A DNA stretch of 64,000 bases, taken from assembly GCA_014529385.2 (NCBI GenBank), contig CM043948.1, positions 21,143,951 to 21,207,950 of the forward strand. The letters are read 5' to 3'. Source of the stretch: Adiantum capillus-veneris. Its lineage: Eukaryota > Streptophyta > Polypodiopsida > Polypodiales > Pteridaceae. The position numbers were made by a program, and so were the translations under genes. Below, piece by piece: positions 1 to 12,182 of this stretch. Numbering within the stretch: position 1 is the stretch's first letter; the number at the start of each line of letters is the position of its first letter. Below the pieces are notes generated by a model. The model was not told the DNA's origin and ran no database searches. It worked only from the letters and a program-made list of their open reading frames with translations.

Positions 1-760
1 GAGTCTTGCAAGGTTGAACACGTGGTGGATTATTGAAACCAAAATCCCCTTTCTATATCAGAGCATATCTTGGACAATTGGTGGACCTAGTTATAATGCC
101 CCTCCTTTCTTTAATGGAAGAAAGGTTGGAAAAGTGGTGAATCTTGAAACCCAAACCCTTTGGCTATATATAGAGGATAGCTTGGACAAGTGGTGGGCTT
201 AGTTGTAGTATCCAATGTCCAAGGTCCAAGGTGAACTATGTAAAGACCTTACTTCCAAAAACAAGTCGTACAAGTGGTTCTCCTTCAAACCAAAACCTCC
301 TTAGTGTATTAGAACATAGCTTGGAGAAGTCGTGGACTTAGTTGTAATGGTGAATGTCCAAAGCAAACTATTATAGGACCTTGCTTCCCAAATCAAGTTT
401 GGACAAGTGGTGGATCTTGAAACCAAAACCCCCTTACTGTATTAGAGCATAGCTTAGATAAGTGGTGGACCTAGCTGCCATGGAAAATGTTCAATGTGAA
501 CTGCTACAGGACCTTGCTATTAAATGTCTAAGTAGAGCTAGCTTCTTTAATGGAATCAAGGTTGGGAAAGTGGTGCATCTTGAAACCAAAAGCCCTTTAT
601 TGTATTAGAGCATAGCTTGGACAAGTGAGGGACCTAGTTTTAATGTGTGATGTCCAAAGAAAAGTATTACAAGACCTTGCTTTCCAATATTTGAATTGGT
701 CAAGTGGTTAAAACTAAGTATAAAACTTTGACCATTTTCTTCTCGAATTGCCAAAAAGCT
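1..760 (+). repeat. Degenerate satellite, plus orientation
   Basis: Spaced, diverged copies of the TTGGACAAGTGGTGGACC core recur (for example near 186, 404, 455 and 617), separated by text such as 'gaaaccaaaaccccctta' that itself recurs. This is the worn edge of the array that dominates the first 11 kb. Short open frames here are repeat translations and are not called as genes. Confidence 0.8.
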
Positions 761-1195
761 AGTTTTAGACACCCCTAAATGAAAATGGTTTAGGGTGGCC
801 TTAAGCAACGTTTTTTCAAAGACTTGAACAAAAGGGTTGCCGAAGAGTAATGAAATTTATTATGGCTTGAAGTGCCTGAGTATGTGAAAACAAGCCTAGG
901 TTTTCCACGAGGCAAAAGGTGACATAATAAGAACATTGGAAACTTAGGATTGACCATGTGGCCTAAACTTTGGCAAGTGAAGTGGTGGCCAAGTTTTGTG
1001 GCACAGTGTGCACTTGGTCCTATATGTGTTGACCACTTGGCTAAATCTAGGACCATAAGGCCAAACCTTTGGCACCTTAAATATAGTATGGGACATAATC
1101 TAGAACTGCTATAGTAAATTATTAGTATAGTTAATATGTTAATATTTGTATTATATTTAAGTATATGCTAAATATAATTTATGTTCAAAATTTCA
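761..1195. other. No gene seen; unique-looking AT-rich DNA
   Basis: A few very diverged satellite-like phrases (for example near 970-1,000) run into AT-rich sequence around 1,120-1,190. No coding signal, splice-site pair or RNA gene could be supported. Confidence 0.5.
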
Positions 1196-1368
1196 CTAAT
1201 GAAGAATGTTCCCATTTAGCACTCCAGATGCGGGGTCTTAGGGCAATGCCACAATGGGGTGACAAGGCAGCGCTTCCACGTGAGGTTTGGGGGTAGCGCT
1301 CTTGATGGGGATGTGGAATATAGAGCTCTCGATGGAGGGGCTTGGGAGGCTGATTTTGGGATATTGTT

Positions 1369-1404
1369 CCGGGCGGGGTCCGGGGCAGCGCCCCGGGCGG
1401 GGTC
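1369..1404. repeat. GC-rich hairpin inside a direct repeat
   Basis: The 12-mer CCGGGCGGGGTC occurs at 1,369-1,380 and again at 1,393-1,404. Between and overlapping them, 1,380-1,396 forms a perfect 7-bp stem (CCGGGGC/GCCCCGG) around a 3-nt loop. It stands out in otherwise AT-rich DNA. The surrounding 1,200-1,420 patch could be part of an LTR or a promoter-proximal island; neither is proven. Confidence 0.6.
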
Positions 1405-1552
1405 AACCATGATTTCAACCATGTTTTGCATATTTTCTACCATGATTTCTTTAATTTTGGCTGTGTGAATTGGTTAATGTTTTATATTGCTTTTGTTTTT
1501 TTTAATCCTATGATAAAACATGGACTTGTACATTACGTGGCATTCTAATAAA

Positions 1553-1568
1553 CCCTATAAAGATTAGG
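1553..1568 (+). promoter_or_regulatory. Possible TATA box
   Basis: CCCTATAAAGATTAGG fits a TATA box and is followed by a CA/GA-rich, untranslated-looking stretch (1,570-1,760). No downstream open frame is convincing, so it may belong to a solo LTR or a noncoding transcript, or be chance. Confidence 0.2.
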
Positions 1569-1961
1569 CATAGAGAGAGCGCACGAGCAACACACACAGA
1601 GAAAGCAGGCGAGCAGCAAACACACAGAAAGCGCACACGGATCGCACACAGTTGGAGTATACGCGCACGTAGAGGAGCAAGCCCGGAATCGTACACAACA
1701 CACAGGTGGAGCGCACAGGATTGAAAGTTCGCGCACAAGATAAAGAAATAGCAGCGTACGCAACGCTTTCCAGAAGGGTAGGATCGGGCATAGCTTCTTC
1801 TCAGGAGACATTGCACACCTCAGGAATAGAGAAAAAACAGGTATTTCTCTCTCTCTCACTCTCTGTCTTTCTCCATATAGAGAAGATGGTTCTCTGTAAC
1901 TCTTCTTGCACACACACTCTCTCGTCAAAAGACAGAGATACGTAGTTTAAAAATATCCCCG

Positions 1962-2214
1962 CACACATACACATATTCCTACACATCGTCTTCCTCTCTT
2001 CCACATACATAACCACAGTGAAATCTGTTATCTTGTTGTCTCTCTCTTGAAAATACATGCACATATTCCCACACATCGTCTTCCTCACTTCCACATACAT
2101 AACCACAGTGAAATCTGTTATCTTGTTGTCTCTCTCTTGAAAATACGTGCACATATTTCCATACATCGTCTTCCTCTCTTCCACATACATAAACACAATG
2201 AAATCTGTTATCTT

Positions 2215-2246
<32 letters not shown>

Positions 2247-2275
2247 TGTATCTTGCTATCTCTCTCTTGAAAATA
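1962..2275. repeat. Tandem repeat, period 90 bp, three-plus copies
   Basis: The phrase 'acacatcgtcttcctc' begins at 1,981 and 2,071, with a variant at 2,161, giving an exact 90-bp period. Units contain CT-rich tracts, and the last runs into (TC)n/(TATC)n microsatellite at about 2,215-2,260. The open frames across it on both strands are products of the repeat. Confidence 0.85.
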
Positions 2276-2690
2276 CATGCTCATGTATGTGTGCGTCTGT
2301 GTTATCTATGTGTATGTATGTATATTTGTGTTATTTCATTGTAATACTCATACATAATGCAGATACACAATTACACTTAATTACGATATGCACACATAGT
2401 ATATATACATACATAAATATCACAAGTAACTAACACATTGTAATACTAGTAAACTTGAATGGAAGACTTACTTGCGTGATCTGTTAAAGTCGATTCTTGT
2501 AGCGAGTTCTAGATGTATGCTGAGCTGATTTTCCTCTAATCCATTTGTAGATATGATTGTAACTTCTGTTTCTCAAAAATAGTAGTGTTGTTTAGTGATA
2601 CACCTAATGGACATAAATGGTTGAAACTAGGACATGTAGACCAAAAATACGTGTATTTCTTTGGATGAATATATACACTTTTTGGTGACC
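2276..2690. other. No gene seen
   Basis: TG/TA-rich low-complexity sequence (2,280-2,420) is followed by plain AT-rich DNA. No gene, RNA or paired splice signal is supportable. Confidence 0.5.
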
Positions 2691-2984
2691 CTTACCACAA
2701 GTGGTGGACCTTGAGACCAATGGACTATAAGGACCTCCAAACAATACCTTGTACACTCAATCCTTCTTGGTATCTAGGTTGGACAAGTGGTGGACCTTGT
2801 TCAAATTCTCTAACCACTCTCTCTAACATGGTGACATAATTTAGGTGTGATAAATTCATATCTATGCAAACTAATATCAGTTTAGGCTTGTTAATTTGAA
2901 TTTGTTTGAATTTATGTACAATATAATGATTTGAGGTTTGCATATTTGAATTTAGGTGGTATAATGATATCGTTTTGTGGTAAA

Positions 2985-3180
2985 CTTGAATTTAAAATCA
3001 ATTTCGCGTGGAATATTTTAAATTTAAGTGGTAAAATTTAAATTTTTATAAAAAAGTTTGAATTTTAAAATTTGGGCGGGATATTTTAAAATTTAGGCGG
3101 GATATTTAAAATTTGGGAGGGATATTTTAAATTTAGGCAATTAGATTTTGAATTTTAAATTTAGGCGGGAAGGTTTTGAA
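2985..3180. repeat. AT-rich short tandem repeat (aattt-GGCGGGA units)
   Basis: Irregular units of about 20-28 bp carry a GGCGGGA(T) block separated by tttaaatttt runs, most regular at about 3,063-3,175. It lies just upstream of the main satellite array. Confidence 0.7.
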
Positions 3181-3204
3181 TTTATAGCGAGATCTCTCTT
3201 ACAT

Positions 3205-6200
3205 AAGAGAGTATAGGTTGGACAAGTGGTGGACCTTAAAGCTACAGCATCCATGCTACTAGACATGATAGGTAGGGAATCTAGTTGAATATTGTATGTA
3301 TAATATATATGTAATAGATCTAGCTTGGACAAGTGGTGGACCTTGGAGCAAAACCCCATGTAAAACATATCATGCACATTCCAAGTGGTGAGAAAAATAT
3401 CATTTAAGATATAGCCTTATAGGTTGGACAAGTGATGGACCTTAACACCAAGATATTCTTAATGTAATGACATAGAGTGGAAAACTGGTGAATCTTGAGA
3501 CCAAACCATGCTACTAACGATAATAGCTTGGACAAGTGGTGGACCTTGAAAGTAATCCCCCCATTTATGAAATATCGTGGGTGTAAGGTATTTTGATGGA
3601 GCCTAGCATCTTGGAGACATGGTGCAGCTTGCTTCTCTTCATGTTTCAATGGAGCCTATCTTGGACTAATGGTGGAGCATCCTTCTCTCCATGTTTAAAT
3701 GGAGCCTAGCTTGGACAAGTGGTGGACCTTTTCTTCTCTCTATGATTCAAGTGGTGGACCTTGGAACAAAACCCCCATGTAAAACCTATCATGGTCACTC
3801 CAAGTGGTGAGAAAGAATAACCTTTAAGATATAGCCTTATAGGTTGGACAAGTGGTGGACCTTAACACCCAAATATTCTTAATATAATGACATAGAGGGA
3901 AAAGGTGGTGAATCTTGAGACAAAACCACTCATGCTACTAGCGATAATAGCTTGGACAAGTGGTGGACCTTGAACGTAAACCCCCCATGTTTCAATAGAC
4001 TTAGCTTCGACAAATGGTGGAGCATCGTTCTCTCCATGTTTCAATGGAGCCTAGCTTGGACAAGTGGTGGACGTTTGTTTCTCTCTATGTTTCAATAGAG
4101 TTAGCTTGGACAAGTGGTGGACCTTGAACCAAACCCCCATGTAAAACCTATCATGGTCACTCCAAGTGGTGAGAAAGAATAACCTTAATGATATATCCTT
4201 ATAGGTTGGACAAGTGGTGGACCTTAACACCCAGATATTCTTAATATAATGGCATAGAGTGGAAAAGTGGTGAATCTTGAGACCAAACCACTCAGGCTAC
4301 TACCAATAATAGCTTGGACAAGTGTTGGACCTTGAATGTAAACCCCTCATCTACGACATATCGTGGGTTTAATGTTTTTCGATGGAGCCTAGCATCTTGG
4401 AGACATGGTGCAGCTTGCTTCTCGTCATGTTTCAATGGAGCCTATCTTGGACAAATGGTGGAGCATCTTCTCTCCATGTTTCAATGGACCCTAGCTTGGA
4501 CAAGTGGTGGACCTTTGCTTCTCTCTCTGTTTCAATAGAGTTAGCTTGGACAAGTGGTGGACCTTGGAACCAAACCCCCATGTAAAACCTATCATGGTCA
4601 CTCCAAGTGGTAAGAAAGAATAACCTTTAAGATATAGACTTATAGGTTGGACAAGTGGTGGACCTTAACACCCACATATTCTTAATATAATGACATAGAG
4701 TGGAAAAGGGTGAGTCTTGAGACAAACCACTCATGCTACTAGCGATAATAGCTTGGACAAGTGGTGGCCCTTGAATGTAAACCCCCCATGTACAAATATC
4801 CTGGGTTTAAGGTATTTCGATGAAGCCTAGAATCTTGGAGTCATGGTGCAGCTTGCTTCTCTCATGTTTTTGAATGGAGCCTATCTTGGACAAATGGTGG
4901 AGCATCCTTCTCTCCATGTTTCAATGGACCCTAGCTTGGACAAGTGGTGGACCTTTGCTTCTCTCTATGATTCAATAGAGTTTGCTTGGACAAGTGGTGG
5001 ACCTTGGAACTCAAACCCCCATGTAAAACCCATCATGGTCACTCCAAGTGGTGAGAAAGAATAACCTTTAAAATATAGCCTTATAGGTTGGACAAGTGGT
5101 GGACCTTAACACCCAGATATTCTTAATATAATGACATAGAGTGAAAAAGTGGTGAATCTTGAGACCAAACCAGTCATGCTACTAGCGTTAATAGGTTGGA
5201 CAAGTGGTGGAACTTGAATGTAAACCCCCCATGTTTCAATAGAGTTAGCTTCGACAAATGATAGAGCATCCTTCTCTCCATGTTTCAATGGAGCCTAGCT
5301 TGGACAAGTGGTGAACCTTTGTTTCTCTCTATGTTTCAATAGAGTTAGCTTGGACAAGTGGTGGACCTTGGAACCAAACCCCCATGTAAAACATATCATG
5401 GACATTTCAAGTGGTGAGAAATAATACCCTTTAAGATATACCCTTATAGGTTGGACAAGTGGTGGACCTTAACACCCATATATTCTTAATATAATGGCAT
5501 AGAGAGTAAAAGTGGTGAATCTTGAGAGCAAACTACTTATGCTACTAGCGATAATAGGTTGGACAAGTGGTGGACCTTGAATGTAAACTCCCCATCTACG
5601 AAATATCGTGGGTTTAAGGTATTTAGATGGAGCCTTGCATCTTGGACACATGGTGCACCTTGCTTCTCTTCATGTTTCTATGGAGCCTATCTTGGACAAA
5701 TGTTGGAGCATACTTCTCTCCATGTTTCAATGGACCCTAGCTTGGACAAGTGGTGGACCTTTGCTTCTCTCTATGTTTCAATAGAGTTAGCTTGGACAAG
5801 TGGTGGACCTTGGAACCATACCCCAATGTAAAACCTATCATGGTCACTCCAAGTCGTGAGAAAGAATTACCTTTAAGATATAGCCTTATAGGTTGGACAA
5901 GTGGTGGACCTTAACACCCAGATATCCTTAATATAATGACATAGAGTGATAAAGTGGTGAATCTTGAGATAAAACCACTCATGCTACTAGCGGTAATATC
6001 TTGGACAAGTGGTGGACCTTGAACTTAAACCCCCCATGTTTCAATAGAGTTAGCTTCGAGAAAATGGTGGAGCATCCTTCTCTCCATGTTTCAATGGAGC
6101 CTAGCTTGACAAGTGGTGGACCTTTGCTTCTCTCTATAATTCAATAGAGTTAGCTTGGACAAGTGGTGGACCTTGAAACCAAACCCCATGTAAAACCTAT

Positions 6201-9200
6201 CATGGTCACTCCAAGTGGTAAGAAAGAATAACCTTTAAGATGTAGCCTTATAGGTTGGACAAGTGGTGGACCTTAACACCCACATATTCTTAATATAATG
6301 ACATAGAGTGGAAAAGTGGTGAATCTTGAGACCAAACCACTCAGGCTACTACCAATAATAGCTTGGACAAGTGTTGGACCTTGAATGTAAACCCCTCATC
6401 TACGAGATATCGTGGGTTTAATGTTTTTCGATGGAGCCTAGCATCTTGGAGACATGGTGCAGCTTGCTTCTCGTCATGTTTCAATGGAGCCTATCTTGGA
6501 CAAATGGTGGAGCATCCTTCTCTCCATGTTTGAATGGAGCCTAGCTTGGACAAGTGGTGGACCTTTGCTTCTCTCTCTGTTTCAGTAGAGTTATCTTGGA
6601 CAAGTGGTGGAGCTTGGATACAAACCCCCATATAAAACCTATCATGGTCACTCCAAGTGGTAAGAAAGAATAACCTTTAAGATATAGACTTATAGGTTGG
6701 ACAAGTGGTGGACCTTGAATGTAAACCCCCCATCTACTAAATATGGTGGGTTTAAGGTATTTAGATGGACCCTAGCATCTTGGAGACATGGTGCACCTTG
6801 CTTCTCTTCATGTTTCAATGCAGCCTATCTTGGACAAATGGTGGAGCATCCTTCTCTCCATGTTTCAATGGACCCTAGCTTGGACAAGTGGTGGACCTTT
6901 GCTTCTCTCTATGTTTCAATAGAGTTAGCTTGGACAAGTGGTGGACCTTGGAACCAAACCCCAATGTAAAACCTATCATGGTCACTCCAAGTCGTAAGAA
7001 AGAATAACCTTTAAGATATAGTCTTATAGGTTGGACAAGTGGTGGACCTTAACACCCAAATATTCTTAACATAATGACATAGAGTGAAAAAGTGGTGAAT
7101 CTTGAGACAAAACCACTCATGCTACTAGCGGTAATAGCTTTGAAAAGTGGAAGACCTTGAACGTAAACCCCCCATGTTTCAATGGACCCTAGCTTGGACA
7201 AGTGGTGGACCTTTGTTCTCTCTATGATTCAATACAATTAGCTTGGACAAGTGGTGGACCTTGGAACCAAACCCCCATGTTAAACCTATCATGGTCACTC
7301 CAAGTGGTACGAAAGAATGACCTTTAAGATGTAGCCTTATAGGTTGGACAAGTGGTGGACCTTAACACCCACATATTCTTAATATAATGACATAGAGTGG
7401 AAAAGTGGTGAATCTTGAGACCAAACCACTCAGGCTACTACCAATAATAGCTTGGACAAGTGTTGGACCTTGAATGTAAACCGCTCATCTACAACATATC
7501 ATGGGTTAATGTTTTTCGCTAGAGCCTAGCAGCTTGGAGACATGGTGCAACTTGCTTCTCGTCATGTTTCAATGGAGCCTATCTTGGACAAATGGTGGAG
7601 CATCCTTCTCTCCATGTTTCAATGGAGCCTAGCTTGGACAAGTGGTGGACCTTTGCTCCTCTCTCTGTTTCAATAGAGTTAGCTTGGACAAGTGGTGGAG
7701 CTTGGAACCAAACCCCCATATAAAACCTATCATGGTCACTCAAAGTGGTAAGAAAGAATAACCTTTAAGATATAGACTTATAGGTTGGACAAGTGGTGGA
7801 CCTTAACACCCACATATTCTTAATATAATGACATAGAGTGGAAAAGTGATGAATCTTGAGACAAAACCACTCATTCTACTAGCGATAATAGCTTGGACAA
7901 GTGGTGGCCCTTGAATGTAAACCCCCCATGTACAAAATATCGTGGGTTTAAGGTATTTCGATGAAGCCTAGAATCTTGGAGACATGGTGCAGCTTGCTTC
8001 TCTTCATGTTTCGATGGAGCCTATCTTCCACCAATGGGGGATCATCCTTCTCTAAATGTCTTAATGGAGCCTAGCTTGGACAAGTGGTGGACCTTTGTTT
8101 CTCTCTATGTTTCAATAGAGTTAGCTTGGACAAGTGGTGGACCTTGGAACCAAACCCCCATGTAAAACATATCATGGACATTTCAAGTGGTGAGAAATAA
8201 TACCCTTTAAGATATACCCTTATAGGTTGGACAAGTGGTCGACCTTAAAACCTAGATCTTCTTAATATAACAACATAGAGTGGAAAAGTGGTGAATCTTG
8301 AGACCAAACCACTCATGCTACTAAGGATAATAGGTTGGACAAGTGGTGGACCTTGAATGTATACCCCCATGTACGAAATATCATGGGTTTAAGGTATTTC
8401 AATGGAGCCTAGCATCTTGGAGACATGGTGCAGCTTGCTTCTCTTCATGTTTCAATGGAGCCTATCTTGGACAAATGGTGGAGCATCCTTCTCTCCATGT
8501 TTCAATGGACCCTAGCTTGGACAAGTGGTGGACCTTTGCTTCTCTCTATGTTTCAATAGAGTTAGCTTGGACAAGTGGTGGGCCTTGTAACCAAACTCCC
8601 ATGTAAAACCTATCATGGTAACTCCAAGTGGTGAGAAAGAATAAAGTTTAAGATATAGCCTTATAGGTTGGACAAGTGGTGGACCTTAGCACCCAGATAT
8701 TCTTAATATAATGACATAGAGTGGAAAAGTGGTGAATCTTGAGACCATACCACTCATGCTACTAGAGATAATAGGTTGGACAAGTGGTGGACCTTGAATG
8801 TAAACCCCCCATGTACGAAATATCATGGGTTTAAGGTATTTCAATGGAGATTAGCATCTTGGAGACATGGTGTAGCTTGCTTCTCTTCATGTTTCAATGG
8901 AGCGTATCTTGGACAAATGGTGGAGCATCCTTCTCTCCATGTTTCAATGGAGCTTAGCTTGGACAAGTGGCGGACCTTTGCTTCTCTCTATGTTTCAATA
9001 GAGTTATCTTGGACAAGTGGTGGACCTTGCAACCAAACCGCCATGTAAAACCTATCATGGTCACTCCACGTGGTGAGAAAGAATAACCCTTAAGATATAG
9101 CCTTATAGGTTGGACAAGTGGTGGACCTTAACACCCAGATATTCTTAATATAATGACATAGAGTGAAAAAGTGGTGAATCTTGAGACCAAACCACTCATG

Positions 9201-10870
9201 CTACTAGCGTTAATAGGTTGGACAAGTGGTGGACTTGAATGTAAACCCCCATGTTTCAATAGAGTTAGCTTCGACAAATGGTAGAGCATCCTTCTCTCCA
9301 TGTTTCAATGGAGCCTAGCTTGGACAAGTGGTGGACCTTTGTTTCTCTCTATGTTTCAATAGAGTTAGCTTGGACAAGTGGTGGACCTTGGAACCAAACC
9401 CCCATGTAAAACATATCATGGACATTTCAAGTGGTGAGAAATAATACCCTTTAAGATATACCCTTATAGGTTGGACAAGTGGTCGACCTTAACACACAGA
9501 TCTTCTTAACGTAATGACATAGAGTGGAAAAGTGGTGAATCTTGAGACCAAACCACTCATGCTACTAGAGATAATAGGTTGGACAAGTGGTGGACCTTGA
9601 ATGTAAACTCCCCATGTACAAAATATCGTGGGTTTAAGGTATTTCAATGGATCTTAGCATCTTGGAGACATGGTGCAGCTTGCTTCTCTTCATGTTTCAA
9701 TGGAGCCTATCTTGGACAAATGGTGGAGCATCCTTCTCTCCATGTTTCAATGGACCCTAGCTTGGACAAGTGGTGGACCTTTGCTTCTCTCTATGTTTCA
9801 ATAGAGTTAGCTTGGACAAGTGGTGGACCTTGGAACCAAACCCCCATGTAAAACCTATCATGGTCATTCCAAGTGGTCAGAAAGAATACCCTTTAAGATA
9901 TAGCCTTATAGGTTGGACAAGTGGTGGACCTTAACACCCAGATCTTCTTAATATAATGACATAGAGTGGAAAAGTGGTGAATCTTGAGACCAAACCACTC
10001 ATGCTACTAGTGATAATAGGTTGGACAAGTGGTGGACCTTGAATGTAAACCCCCCATGTACGAAATATCATGGGTTTAAGATATTTCAATGGAGCCTAGC
10101 ATTTTGGAGACATGGTGCAGCTTGCTTCTCTTCATGTTTCAATCGAACCTGGCTTGGACAAATGGTGGAGCATCCTTCTCTCCATGTTTCAATGGAGCCT
10201 AGCTTGGACAAGTGGTGGACCTTTGATTCTCTCTATGTTTCAATAGAGTTAGCTTGGACAAGTGGTGGACCTTGGAACCAGACCCCTATGTAAAACCTAT
10301 CATGTGCATTCCAAGTGGTGGTAAATAATACCATTTTAGATATAGCCTTATAGGTTGGACAAGTGGTGGACCTTAACACCCAGATCTTCTTAATATAATG
10401 ACATAGAGTGAAAAGTGGGGAATCTTGAGACCAAACCACTCATGCTACTAGGGAGAATAGGTTGGACAAGTGGTGGACCTTGAATTTAAACCCCACATAT
10501 ACAAAATATCGTGGGTTTAAGGTATTTCAATGGAGCCTAGCATCTCAAGACATGGTGCATATTGCTTCTCTTCATGTTTCAATGGAGCCTATTTTGGACA
10601 AATGGTGGAGCATCCTTCTCTCCATGTTTCAATGGACCCTAGATTGGACAAGTGGTGGACCTTTGCTTCTCTCTATGTTTCAATATAGTTAGCCTATATT
10701 AGACAATTAGTAGACCTCGAATCTCTCCATGTTGTCTAGAGCTGAGCTTGGACAAGTGGTGGACCTTACTTCTCCCTTCCCTTAGTTTACTAGCTTAAAA
10801 GATTACTATGTATACTTGCTTAGATCTAACTTGAACAAGTGGTGGACCTTGTATTCACACAAACTTAATT
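3205..10870 (+). repeat. Main satellite array with ~442-bp higher-order unit
   Basis: The core TTGGACAAGTGGTGGACCTT recurs many dozens of times, in subunits about 40-85 bp apart. Eight diverged subunits make a higher-order unit. The junction reading ggttggacaagtggtggaccttgaatgta recurs near 9,579, 10,021 and 10,462 (442 and 441 bp apart), and also near 8,776, 8,343, 6,697 and 5,559. Subunit variants keep their order: a 'ggagacatggtgcagctt' variant, then 'ggacaaatggtggagcat', then two canonical cores, then a 'ccaagtggtgagaaagaat' variant. Repeated open frames of about 90 codons arise because the units share a frame, and I do not call them genes. The array ends about 50 bp before the splice acceptor of the first coding exon. 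Confidence 0.95.
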
Positions 10871-10925
10871 CATTACAAAAAAGTATATGCTAAAATAACA
10901 TTTGGTTTTTTTTGTTTCAGGAAAG

Positions 10926-12098
10926 ATGGCTCCAAAAAAACAGGTTGCAAGGGTTGCTGTCTCAGTTGACTATACTTGCAATGATGTTAGGAAATGGTAT
11001 TTGGACATACATGGTATAGAGGGTGCACAATTTCATAAGGTGCATCTATTTATTGCCAAAAAGGAGAATGACAGCTTGTTTGAAGATGTTGGACAAGTTG
11101 TGGAAGCATCTGTCTCTGTAGTTGATAGTCATCCGGAGGTGGAATGCATTGACATTCTAGTTCCAATGAATCTAGAATTTCAACTATCTCCAGGAGCATA
11201 TGCATTGGAGCGCATGTCTAGAAACAAAGAAGAGACAATGTTTTCTCGAGGATGGAAGTTTGCAGAATCAAATCCAAACATCACAGCAGATCAACTTCAA
11301 AGATCCATCATTGCCACACTACAACGAAAAAAGGTGAAAGCTTCACGACCACCATCCACAAAGAAGCAAGCAAAAGTGCAAAAAGTAGCAGCTAAGCGAA
11401 CTAGTTCCATTTTGGATGTAGACAAGGCATCTTTGGCATCCTCATCAACAGAGGGTTCAATGTCAAAGATGAGAATTGTGGATCCAAATGTTTTAGAAGC
11501 TGAGGCCATAAAAGGACAAGAAAAAGATACAGGTGGAATGAATAAGTACATAAATTATTTTCCTTTCCAATATAGGGAATTTGATATCCCTATTCAAAAT
11601 TGTTGGCTTGCTCTTGATCACTATAATGCACGTATTATGGATAAAAAACACGCTGAAAGTGTGTTATTTGGATTTTCACGGAGTACGACCAAGCCTGTAG
11701 CATGTGCATATTTGATGCCTGTTCGAAATGCAAAATCAAAGAAGGGGACTCCTTTGGCAATAGAAGAGGTAGAGGAGCAAAAAATTAAAGATTATCATTA
11801 TTGGATTCTTGATGGGCAGCATTCAATCTATGCTGCAAAAGTTTTGCTTCACAATGAACAAAACAACAAAGAGGTATTTGAAAGACTGATTAGCGTGTAT
11901 AAATTTAGAAAGGCTCGCATTGTTGTGAATGCTCCTCCATTTGTTGCAACTGCTATATCTGCCATTGCAAATGAGGAGGCTCAGACATTGTATGTCAAGC
12001 AACCTTACAGCCAAATATTGAGCCAAATCTTCTCAGGACGACCACCAAAGGCAGCAAGTGGAATTGTAGAGGGACATGCATCTCGTGCCGGATGGGAT
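10926..12098 (+). CDS. Exon 1: ParB/sulfiredoxin-like DGQH-domain protein
   Basis: A splice acceptor (tttgtttcag, AG at 10,919-10,920) precedes the first ATG at 10,926, so at least one upstream, probably untranslated, exon is expected. The exon gives 391 codons and ends at GT 12,099 (GAT|GTAAGT, phase 0). Residues 1-125 are unrecognised. Residues about 133-160 are a Lys/Arg-rich, NLS-like linker. Residues about 210-380 resemble the ParB/sulfiredoxin-like fold, with signature WILDGQHSIYAAK near residues 293-305 (DNA about 11,802-11,840), the counterpart of the G-E/Q-x-R-x-x-A box. In bacteria and phages such domains are often fused to DNA methyltransferases, which fits exon 2. Nuclease or nucleotide-binding activity is not shown. 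The domain class is fairly sure; the function is unknown. Confidence 0.7.
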
Positions 12099-12182
12099 GT
12101 AAGTTATTTTCTTTGTCTTTTTGATAGTGTTTAATTAACAAATATTTCTCAATAGTTTAATTATTTCTCTATTTCTTTTTAG
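12099..12182 (+). other. Intron 1 (84 bp)
   Basis: GTAAGT donor, T-rich tract (tttctctatttctttttag) and AG at 12,181-12,182. Removal joins exon 1 and exon 2 in phase 0. Without splicing the frame runs only 12 codons to a stop at 12,132-12,134. Confidence 0.85.

Noticed and set aside
1508-2196. Minus-strand ORFs of 75-131 codons
   Set aside because: They read through CT/CA low-complexity DNA and the 90-bp tandem repeat; the 'protein repeats' are just the DNA repeat.
4314-10692. Series of near-identical ~60-90-codon ORFs rich in DKWWT and LAWTSGGP
   Set aside because: They are translations of the satellite units. Frames shift between units, the same DNA occurs inverted and inside introns, and there is no start or splice context.
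11085-11110. Satellite-core-like string TTGGACAAGTTGTGGA inside exon 1
   Set aside because: It encodes a well-behaved stretch of the ParB-like protein (VGQVVEA) and matches only part of the core; chance resemblance is likelier than exonised satellite.
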